Virus record (IMG/VR): IMGVR_UViG_3300023119_000124
Coordinates: 1-23,811 of that record
Reading direction: 5' to 3' (one strand)
Source of the DNA: a virus
Length of the DNA: 23,811 nucleotides
Positions within the stretch are counted from its first letter, which is position 1; every line of letters begins with the position of its first letter. Positions 14,087 through 19,153 of the stretch are shown piece by piece. The translations under genes were made by a program, and so were the position numbers. The notes under the pieces were generated by a model that was not told the origin of the DNA, ran no database searches, and saw only the letters and a list, made by a program, of their open reading frames with translations.

Positions 14087-14440
14087 TTAGCGGAAAAATA
14101 CACAATGAACTTGGTCTGGGTCGTAATTAGTTGATGTGCCTGATATACAACACCTTATTTTTGCTGCGCTAGTTGTTTGGTCATATCCTGTATTAGTTTG
14201 GGCGTTGTGCATTTCCGTCCCAGTTTCTTCGTTGGTCAAAACAACAACGTAATTAGCATCTGGCATCGCATTAGTAAAATTTACTGTGTAAGAGCCAGAA
14301 CCATTATCAGTAATACTAGAAACATTACCACTTGCGTTAATTGCTACAGTACCAGAGCCATTAAAGTTCACCCAAGCCTTGCATAGGTACATTTCAACAG
14401 CATTGGTGTCTTGTATTGTGTCTACTTTTAACGTACTCAT
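14087..14440 (-). CDS. Small tail fibre tip protein, 117 aa (AWVNF type, copy 1)
   Basis: Starts MSTLKVDTIQDTNAVEMYLC, then KAWVNFNGSGTVAINASGNV, SSITDNGSGSYTVNFTNAMP and ends QVHCVFFR. Paralogous to the 127-residue protein that follows; the similarity is also visible in the DNA around the AWVNF codons. Two cysteines (RCCISG) lie near the end, a difference from copy 2. The ATG overlaps the XkdW-like gene stop by four bases. Proposed role: trimeric fibre tip or alternative receptor-binding module. Whether both copies are in the virion at the same time cannot be told from sequence. Confidence 0.83.
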   Translation of the reverse strand: MSTLKVDTIQDTNAVEMYLCKAWVNFNGSGTVAINASGNVSSITDNGSGSYTVNFTNAMPDANYVVVLTNEETGTEMHNAQTNTGYDQTTSAAKIRCCISGTSTNYDPDQVHCVFFR

Positions 14441-14739
14441 GGCTTCGGATGCTCCGTCTTTACAGCCTCAATAGCGTCTTTCCAAGTTGTTGTACCGTTA
14501 ACACTATCCCAATACTGCATATCTAACTGTTCTTGAATTGATGGATAAGCATCTGCACGATCACGTTGATATTGTTTAGCAATATATTCTTGCTCTAGTT
14601 TTATTATTTCTGCATTAACTTCTGTTTCAGATGGTTTAACACGATCATCGTGCCATATAACATTTTTATAATCGCCACCAACCAATGTAAATTTAGCATT
14701 AGGTACGAGTGAATTAAGTGCTTCTACTACATCGCTCAT
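14437..14739 (-). CDS. XkdW-like tail-fibre-associated protein, 100 aa (copy 1)
   Basis: Starts MSDVVEALNSLVPNAKFTLV and carries IWHDDRVKPSETEVNAEII, then a helix LEQEYIAKQYQRDRADAYPS. The C-terminal signature is YPSIQEQLDMQYWDSVNGTT, then WKDAIEAVKTEHPKP, as in XkdW-like phage proteins. The shorter copy at 12380 keeps the same YPxIxxQLDxxxxxG pattern and KxxxPKx end. It overlaps the 169-residue fibre gene before it and the 117-residue fibre gene after it, each by four bases. Likely a fibre assembly partner or tip component; this is the common inference for the family, not shown. Confidence 0.8.
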   Translation of the reverse strand: MSDVVEALNSLVPNAKFTLVGGDYKNVIWHDDRVKPSETEVNAEIIKLEQEYIAKQYQRDRADAYPSIQEQLDMQYWDSVNGTTTWKDAIEAVKTEHPKP

Positions 14740-15245
14740 GCGCTAATCTCCATCAAAGTCATACTTGAATAATAAGCTCCTTGATAAGGGTATGAACCAC
14801 CTATTACACCGCCTCTATTTACTGCTAAAGGATACGAAGCACTATAATATGATCCTTGTAATTTATAAGTAATTGCGCTAGTCGTTGCTGGCTCATCTAA
14901 AATAGTAGTAGAAGCACTCATTCCATGTGTAGTTCCATCATAGCCAGATATAAAACCTCCTGTCCAACCGCTTCCGTAATCACTAATACCTATCGGTGTT
15001 GAATCACGAACAACACGAAATCCGTTACTATAAGTACCTGCTCTACCTAAATTAACTAAAATAAGTATTTTGCTACTTGATGATACTGGAGTAATAGATT
15101 GTGAAAAACCTGTAATATCTATATAAGTATTTGTGGAACTAGTATGATAAAATGTATCTGTGTAGTTAAGAGATACAACTTGTAATACTCTATTGTTAGT
15201 AACACCAGCAGTGTTAGCTATGTTATCAACTCTTAGTGTACTCAT
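14736..15245 (-). CDS. Small tail fibre tip protein, 169 aa (VLQVV type, copy 1)
   Basis: Starts MSTLRVDNIANTAGVTNNRV, with the MSTLxVDxI leader of this locus. Then VLQVVSLNYTDTFYH, ITPVSSSSKILILVNLGRAG, FRVVRDSTPIGISDYG, LDEPATTSAITYKLQ, LAVNRGGV and the end SSMTLMEISA. It is paralogous over its whole body to the 203-residue protein at 12643-13254. The pattern SITPxSSxSKILVxVxxxG and PATTSxxTYKLQ is common in phage fibre tips. ATGA overlaps join it to the 66-residue gene before and the XkdW-like gene after. Expected to be a beta-rich trimer on the tail; receptor unknown. Confidence 0.8.
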   Translation of the reverse strand: MSTLRVDNIANTAGVTNNRVLQVVSLNYTDTFYHTSSTNTYIDITGFSQSITPVSSSSKILILVNLGRAGTYSNGFRVVRDSTPIGISDYGSGWTGGFISGYDGTTHGMSASTTILDEPATTSAITYKLQGSYYSASYPLAVNRGGVIGGSYPYQGAYYSSMTLMEISA

Positions 15246-15442
15246 AAGATCACCCAGTTCCCACCTGATGCAACAGTAACTGTCACACCTGAACTAATAG
15301 TTATGTCACCAATACTAGCTGCATTGCGTGTAGCAGCTACTGTGTAATCTGAATCTATACTCTGGTCATTCTCAAAGAACGCAGAAGTGTTATACACCCC
15401 TGGTGTCTGAATACCTGTAGTACCACTAATAATAGTTGCCAT
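15242..15442 (-). CDS. Stand-alone fibre C-terminal domain, 66 aa
   Basis: After the opening MATIISGTTGIQTPGVYNTS comes FFENDQSIDSDYTVAATRNA, then ISSGVTVTVASGGNWVIL. The last 45 residues match the C-terminal end of the 405-residue fibre directly upstream (FYENGQTITTSYTLTTNTNA and a VPSGSRWVVL ending). So a domain that closes the large fibre is encoded again as its own gene. The ATG directly follows the upstream stop (TAAATG). The domain is common in phage fibres (FENxQxIxxxYTIxxxxNAxSxGPITIxSGVxVTVxSGxxWxIV) and probably trimerises or caps. A gene split, a duplication or a cap chaperone are possible. Confidence 0.8.
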   Translation of the reverse strand: MATIISGTTGIQTPGVYNTSAFFENDQSIDSDYTVAATRNAASIGDITISSGVTVTVASGGNWVIL

Positions 15443-16660
15443 TTATAATACCACCCATCTTGATCCGCTAGGAACTGTTACCGATACACCGCTGTTTACT
15501 GTTAATGGTCCTGTACTCATAGCATTAGTGTTTGTTGTTAGTGTGTAGCTAGTCGTAATAGTCTGACCATTCTCATAAAATACTTGGTCTCCTCCACCAC
15601 CTGTAGCTCCACCACCGCCTCCAATAGCTCCCCACGCAGAACCATCGTAGCCCTCAAAAGAACTATCAGTTGTATTAAATCTTAAATAACCAGCAGCAGG
15701 TGAACCATCTCTCTGTGCTGTAGTACCGCTAGGAATCTCCGCAGAGCCTGTAGCAGACGTTTCAACAACGTATGTACCTAGATCACTAATCTGTGATTCT
15801 GTGATGCTGAGAGCAGCCTGATGCTGTGTGACAGAGCTTTGTGTGATGTTTGCATCTGGTACGTTAGCCCATGTAACAGCAGCAGTAAGATCGTTAGTTT
15901 CTGTAAATGATTGTAATGCTGTATCTGCTAATGCACCCTGAGCAGCAGTAGCATAGTCTGCTGAACTAAATGCTTTAACTTGAGCAAGGTTAGTTACCTC
16001 ACTATCCATCAATGCACCAGCAGCAGTAACATTAGCTGTGTCTGTTACATCAGCACCTGTCTCGATACCTGCTAGTTTAGTCTCTTCAGCAGTTGTGTAT
16101 GATGCTGTAGTTGCAGCTAAGACAGCAGAGTATGCTTGTACGTCAGTACCAATTTCTAAACCAAGATTAGTTCTTGATGTACTAGCACTTGCTACGTCAG
16201 ATAGGTTGTTAGCTGCTTGTAAACCACCACTACCTGTAGTAATAGTTTGCCAAAGAGTTCCATTCCAAACGTAGATAATATCGTCATTAGTATCGTAATA
16301 CATTGCTCCTTCAGCTAAAGCATCACCGTCATTATCAACGGCAGGAGCAGATGACTTAGCACCTAAGTAACGATCATCAAAAGAATCTAAAGCTAATTCT
16401 GCAGCAGCTTGTGCTGTCTCAGCATTAGTCTCAGCTAACTCAGCAGCAGTCTGTGCTGTTTCAGCAGCAGATTGAGCAGCCTGTGCAGCTACCTTAGCAG
16501 CATTTGCATTAGATGCTTCATTAGCAGCAGAAGTGGCAGAAGAAGCAGCAGCCGATGCAGACGCTTCAGCTTCAGCAGCTTTAGTTGAAGCTACACTAGC
16601 CTCATTAGCTGCATCTGTTGTAGCATCTCCTGAACCACCTGCGCCTCTCCATATAGCCAT
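15443..16660 (-). CDS. Main tail fibre shaft protein, 405 aa
   Basis: The ATG at 16660 has AAGGAAG six bases upstream, starting immediately after the stop of the pqqA-like gene. Residues 1-10 contain AIWRGAGGSG, which is a common fibre opening. Residues 12-95 are an Ala/Glu/Ser-rich alpha-helical stalk (AASSATSAANEASNANAAKV and similar) likely forming a trimeric coiled coil. Residues about 97-150 have the YYDTNDDIIYVWNGTLWQTI tail-spike motif. The middle is Ala/Thr-rich shaft with EETKLAGIETGADVT, a well-known fibre repeat. SPAAGYLRFNTTDSSFEGYD comes next, a Gly-rich break and the closing domain ending VPSGSRWVVL. It is the first gene of the fibre locus. It probably carries the fibre to which tip proteins downstream attach; attachment is inference. 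Confidence 0.88.
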   Translation of the reverse strand: MAIWRGAGGSGDATTDAANEASVASTKAAEAEASASAAASSATSAANEASNANAAKVAAQAAQSAAETAQTAAELAETNAETAQAAAELALDSFDDRYLGAKSSAPAVDNDGDALAEGAMYYDTNDDIIYVWNGTLWQTITTGSGGLQAANNLSDVASASTSRTNLGLEIGTDVQAYSAVLAATTASYTTAEETKLAGIETGADVTDTANVTAAGALMDSEVTNLAQVKAFSSADYATAAQGALADTALQSFTETNDLTAAVTWANVPDANITQSSVTQHQAALSITESQISDLGTYVVETSATGSAEIPSGTTAQRDGSPAAGYLRFNTTDSSFEGYDGSAWGAIGGGGGATGGGGDQVFYENGQTITTSYTLTTNTNAMSTGPLTVNSGVSVTVPSGSRWVVL

Positions 16661-16669
16661 GTTACTTCC

Positions 16670-16741
16670 TTACTTATTAGCGATATACATTGTTACTTCA
16701 AAACCAAAACGTAACTCTGTGTATTCAGGTTTAGACCACAT
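16670..16741 (-). CDS. pqqA: PqqA-like coenzyme PQQ precursor peptide, 23 aa
   Basis: A 24-codon gene hidden between the capsid and fibre genes. The product starts MWSKP and continues [16 protein letters not shown]. It agrees in length and register with cellular PqqA (23 residues in Klebsiella): Trp2, Lys4, Pro5, Leu10-Arg11, Gly13, Glu15-Val16-Thr17 and Tyr19, with Asn22 and a basic final residue. In the known pathway PqqE, a radical SAM enzyme helped by PqqD, joins the Glu and Tyr side chains of PqqA. Proteases and PqqB/PqqC then finish pyrroloquinoline quinone, the cofactor of periplasmic alcohol, methanol and glucose dehydrogenases. Both cross-linked residues are present. No other pqq gene is in the window, so host enzymes would be needed. 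The ribosome binding site is exceptionally strong. A host-made cofactor boost during infection is the simplest idea; a decoy or regulatory peptide is the alternative. Identity confident; function inferred. Confidence 0.9.
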   Translation of the reverse strand: MWSKPEYTELRFGFEVTMYIANK

Positions 16742-16743
16742 CA

Positions 16744-16754
16744 GATCACCTCCT
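16744..16754 (-). promoter_or_regulatory. Near-perfect Shine-Dalgarno sequence of the pqqA-like gene
   Basis: On the minus strand this reads AGGAGGTGATC, 11 contiguous bases complementary to the 3' tail of 16S rRNA (GATCACCTCCT). GGAGG ends seven bases before the ATG at 16741. Other genes here, including the capsid gene (AAGGAAA), have much weaker sites. It decides the start of this tiny gene and predicts heavy translation. Confidence 0.88.
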
Positions 16755-16756
16755 AT

Positions 16757-16790
16757 TAAAAGCTCCCCAAGCCTTGTGAGCCTGGGGAGT
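16757..16790 (-). terminator. Rho-independent terminator-like hairpin after the major capsid gene
   Basis: On the minus strand CTCCCCAGGC, loop TCACAAG, GCTTGGGGAG form a 10-bp stem (16763-16789) with one G-U pair, followed by CTTTTAAT. The stem is GC-rich in an AT-rich genome. The U run is short, so termination may be partial, with read-through into the pqqA-like and fibre genes. It may also protect the 3' end of the capsid message. Position after the capsid gene is usual for such attenuators in podoviruses. Confidence 0.78.
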
Positions 16791-16799
16791 TATTACAAA

Positions 16800-16815
16800 C
16801 CAGCTATTAAGCTGG
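16800..16815. other. Small inverted repeat around the capsid gene stop codon
   Basis: CCAGCT, four-base spacer ATTA, AGCTGG: a perfect 6-bp inverted repeat whose loop overlaps the capsid gene stop (16807-16809). It lies 10 bases ahead of the larger hairpin. It could be a minor RNA hairpin at the end of the capsid message; chance is possible. Confidence 0.4.
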
Positions 16816-17751
16816 AACTGCTAGAGCAACAGCACTGCTGTCACGCAACTCAGCTACACCGTAAAGCATATCTGACGTGAACAACGTACCGAGGTACTCT
16901 TGCTTGTACTGAGTCTGTGAACGTACACCCATTTGTTCAGCAAGAACGAAAGCATCCTTGTGAGCCATGAGACAGATACGGTCAGTTGCAGAGTTACCTG
17001 CAGCAGTATCAGCATTAGTTGTAACGTAGACCTTAACACCATAGATGTCACCAATCTGACCGTTACGGATTGTGTTTCCACCGCCAACTTCACCAACGAA
17101 TGCTTGCTCAGTGAACCGTGCAAGACCCATTAATGTGTTACGAGTTGTAGGAGGAACAATCAAGAAACGATCTGACATTGGAACGTCATTGTCATCAAGT
17201 CTCTGGATTGAACGACGGATACCAGCATCACCAAGTGCAGCAGCATTTGAAGATGAAGAGTTGTAAACCGTAGCACCAGTAGAACCGATGAATGCGTTAG
17301 TTGATGTAGCAGCAGTAGCATAGTCAGATGTACCGACAACACCACCATTAACGCCACGACCAAGCTGAATAAGGTCTGTATCAACCTGAGTAGCCAAAGC
17401 ATAACCAGCATCGTCCGTGTAGAAACGACGTAGTGAGCTAAGAGCCTGTGTCTCTACGATATCCTCGATCAAACGTGAATACTCGTAGTGCTTGTTGATA
17501 AGAACCTGCTGCTCTGACTCAGTTGCAGCAATAAGCGTTACCTGAGTAGAAGCTGCCTTCGCAGATGCAGAACCACGAGTAGGCTTCGGAATGTGAAGCG
17601 TATCGCCCTTCTTACCTTTGAAAGACATTTTAGAAAACAAGTTTGCAGCAACAAGATTAGCCTTATATGCTGCGATGATTTCGTCGGACCAAATCTCTGG
17701 GATAAATTTATCCGCAGTAGTCTTGGTCACATGGTTAGTACCTAGTGCCAT
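16807..17751 (-). CDS. Major capsid protein (HK97-like fold)
   Basis: 314 residues beginning MALGTNHVTKTTADKFIPEI, then WSDEIIAAYKANLVAANLFS. This opening is typical of coat proteins of marine podoviruses. GDTLHIPKPTRGSASAKAAS, the helix VLINKHYEYSRLIEDIVETQ, then RFLIVPPTTRNTLMGLARFT and IGDIYGVKVYVTTNAD follow the usual order of N-arm, P-domain strand, spine helix and A-domain. The end (MLYGVAELRDSSAVALAVPA) is also conserved. It would form the icosahedral head with the scaffold upstream. AAGGAAA precedes the ATG. The codon use looks higher in G+C than that of the internal and polyvalent proteins, as is common for an abundant capsid gene. A terminator-like hairpin follows. Confidence 0.9.
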   Translation of the reverse strand: MALGTNHVTKTTADKFIPEIWSDEIIAAYKANLVAANLFSKMSFKGKKGDTLHIPKPTRGSASAKAASTQVTLIAATESEQQVLINKHYEYSRLIEDIVETQALSSLRRFYTDDAGYALATQVDTDLIQLGRGVNGGVVGTSDYATAATSTNAFIGSTGATVYNSSSSNAAALGDAGIRRSIQRLDDNDVPMSDRFLIVPPTTRNTLMGLARFTEQAFVGEVGGGNTIRNGQIGDIYGVKVYVTTNADTAAGNSATDRICLMAHKDAFVLAEQMGVRSQTQYKQEYLGTLFTSDMLYGVAELRDSSAVALAVPA

Positions 17752-17768
17752 TTTTTATTTCCTTTCTA

Positions 17769-18572
17769 TTATTTGACACGTCCCTCCGCGTAAGCAGACA
17801 TAATTTCATCCTGCATAGCTTCGTAACGTGCGGGATCACGCAAACGTAAATTGATTAGATCAGCCCTTCGGTACGTTTTTCTTGATGTAGGCGCAGGAGA
17901 CCCAGTATCTACTGCAACAGACTTTAAGTTCTTAGCAGTTTCCTTTTTAGACTCTGCTACTACCAGATCTTCTGTTTTTTGTACTTGTCTAGTAGCATTT
18001 AAACTATTCCAAGTAGATAAAAGCTCTGCTGCTGAATCATAATCATAATTAGCGTCAGCTTCGGCGTAGAGTTTAGTTCTAACCGGAGATGCTTTAATCC
18101 ATTCAAAAAACTTTGTATCTTGAGTTACTTCGTCAAAATTAGAAAACTCAGTTCTTAACTTCTGTGCAACTTGCTGTTGCTTTAGCGTCAACGCTTGCTG
18201 TTGAGCTTGAGTTACAGCAGGATGTTTAGATACTGCATCATTGATTGCCCGTTCAGGATCTTCGTACAATCGTTGAGCAAAATCTGGTTCATCTTCTTTT
18301 GGGGTTTGTACAGCTTGTTTTTGAGAGAGTTCCCGTTTCAACAATTCATCAGCTAGTTTTCTAACTTCGCCAACTTCTTGAGCTTGTTTACCAATCATCT
18401 TTTCAGCTTCTTGGTGCATCTTAACAATGTCTGCAACAGACTTGCCTCGATACTTATCAGGTAATTCTTCTTCAGGGTTGGCTTCTTGAACAACTTCTTG
18501 TTCTTCAGTTTCCTGTTCTACCTCTTCTTGCTCAATTTCTTCTTCTTGAATCGGATCTTCAAATGTAGCCAT
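17769..18572 (-). CDS. Capsid scaffolding protein
   Basis: The ATG at 18572 is chosen because AGGAG lies six bases upstream; a GTG five codons earlier would place that site inside the gene. About 267 residues: a very acidic N-terminus (EEEIEQEEVEQETEEQEVVQ), helices rich in Gln/Glu/Lys (KMIGKQAQEVGEVRKLADEL, ALTLKQQQVAQKLRTEF), no Cys. The basic C-terminal end TYRRADLINLRLRDPARYEA followed by IMSAYAEGR is the conserved tail of podovirus scaffolds, which binds the coat protein. It guides head assembly and leaves before or during packaging. Immediately upstream of the major capsid gene, 17 bases apart, as expected. Confident from composition, tail motif and order. Confidence 0.87.
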   Translation of the reverse strand: MATFEDPIQEEEIEQEEVEQETEEQEVVQEANPEEELPDKYRGKSVADIVKMHQEAEKMIGKQAQEVGEVRKLADELLKRELSQKQAVQTPKEDEPDFAQRLYEDPERAINDAVSKHPAVTQAQQQALTLKQQQVAQKLRTEFSNFDEVTQDTKFFEWIKASPVRTKLYAEADANYDYDSAAELLSTWNSLNATRQVQKTEDLVVAESKKETAKNLKSVAVDTGSPAPTSRKTYRRADLINLRLRDPARYEAMQDEIMSAYAEGRVK

Positions 18573-18624
18573 ATAATCTCCTGTCACGTTTGTGATTTTA
18601 GGAATTAAAAAATATCACCAGACG

Positions 18625-18861
18625 CTAACCCTCTCTGCGCTTGTTGGCGATTCTTGTTGCCTCCTCGTGCTTTCTAGCCCATGCATCAGCAGCAGTAGGA
18701 AAATCTCCCGATACTCCTTCTAACGCAATGCGTGGCATAGAAATAATACGAGTTGCCATACCTTGACAAGCAGGACACTCAATAGCGTTTCTTTGCTCAT
18801 CAATGTATTTCTCTGAGATGTGACCTTCCTCACACCTAAATTCAAATATCCTTCTACTCAT
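18625..18861 (-). CDS. Zinc-ribbon protein, 78 aa (FmdB-like N-terminus)
   Basis: Starts MSRRIFEFRCEEGHISEKYI; Cys10 and His14, then CPAC with Cys29 and Cys32, form a plausible zinc ribbon like that of FmdB-type regulators. After it comes ISMPRIALEGVSGDFPTAAD and WARKHEEATRIANKRRE, a basic helix. The ALEGxSGDFPTAADAWxRKHE tail is a form I recall next to capsid genes of marine podoviruses. It overlaps the 77-residue gene by eight bases and precedes the scaffold gene. It may be a nucleic-acid binding or assembly factor co-produced with the capsid; regulation of late genes is possible. The metal site is inferred from spacing. Confidence 0.8.
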   Translation of the reverse strand: MSRRIFEFRCEEGHISEKYIDEQRNAIECPACQGMATRIISMPRIALEGVSGDFPTAADAWARKHEEATRIANKRREG

Positions 18862-19087
18862 TTTCTAATTGCTCCCAGGCTTCTTCCGAAATCTGTTTTA
18901 GAGTTCTTATCCAATGAAGGACATCTAACTGACCTTTACGAAAATTTAGTTCTTCTAAACTCTGTGTTGCCAGTAAATTGTTTCTTTCTTCTATTACTTT
19001 TTCGATGTCAACCTGTAAATCTTTCCATCCTTTACTTGACATCATGTCAAATCTTGCTTCATAATACTCTTGAAGGTCTTTATCCAA
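18854..19087 (-). CDS. Hypothetical helical protein between portal and scaffold, 77 aa
   Basis: The start is set at the TTG at 19087: AGAGGA lies seven bases upstream (19095-19100). The only upstream ATG (19126) falls inside the -10 box of a promoter, so it would not be on the transcript made from that promoter. The product then begins MDKDLQEYYEARFDMMSSKG with W next, followed by DIEKVIEERNNLLATQSLEE and an end SEEAWEQLENE. It is nearly all helix and acidic. I recall similar DLQEYYExRFxMMxxKGW sequences beside podovirus portal genes, without assigned function. It might assist portal or scaffold assembly. If a different promoter is used, the longer ATG form (90 residues) could be made. Confidence 0.72.
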   Translation of the reverse strand: MDKDLQEYYEARFDMMSSKGWKDLQVDIEKVIEERNNLLATQSLEELNFRKGQLDVLHWIRTLKQISEEAWEQLENE

Positions 19088-19094
19088 TATGGAG

Positions 19095-19100
19095 TCCTCT
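19095..19100 (-). promoter_or_regulatory. Ribosome binding site deciding the TTG start of the 77-aa gene
   Basis: AGAGGA on the minus strand, seven bases before the TTG at 19087 and downstream of the predicted transcription start near 19118. Confidence 0.6.
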
Positions 19101-19124
19101 ATTAAGTTACTATAATGTATCCCC

Positions 19125-19153
19125 ATTATAACACACTTTTTATATTTTGTCAA
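19125..19153 (-). promoter_or_regulatory. Perfect-consensus sigma70-type promoter
   Basis: On the minus strand TTGACA (19153-19148), a 17-base spacer (19147-19131) and TATAAT (19130-19125): both hexamers and the spacing match the bacterial housekeeping consensus exactly. TG lies one base before the -10 box, giving an extended -10. The -35 box overlaps the stop codon of the portal gene. Transcription should start near 19118 and run through the 77-residue gene, zinc ribbon, scaffold and capsid genes to the hairpin at 16763-16789. It is the only such match I found in the window. Confidence 0.9.

Noticed and set aside
11358-16660. A diversity-generating retroelement acting on the fibre locus
   Set aside because: The fibre tips are duplicated and Tyr/Ser-rich, but I see no reverse transcriptase gene and no template repeat in the window. 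It could only be reconsidered with the rest of the genome.
15440-17450. Many long open frames opposite or out of phase with the capsid and fibre genes
   Set aside because: They lie wholly inside well-supported genes, lack ribosome sites and motifs, and have low-complexity Ser/Val/Leu composition as expected of shadow frames of Ala/Thr-rich genes.
19088-19153. Longer starts for the 77-residue gene (TTG 19153 or ATG 19126)
   Set aside because: The TTG is the -35 box and the ATG is in the -10 box of the promoter; neither has a ribosome site, whereas the TTG at 19087 has AGAGGA at good spacing.
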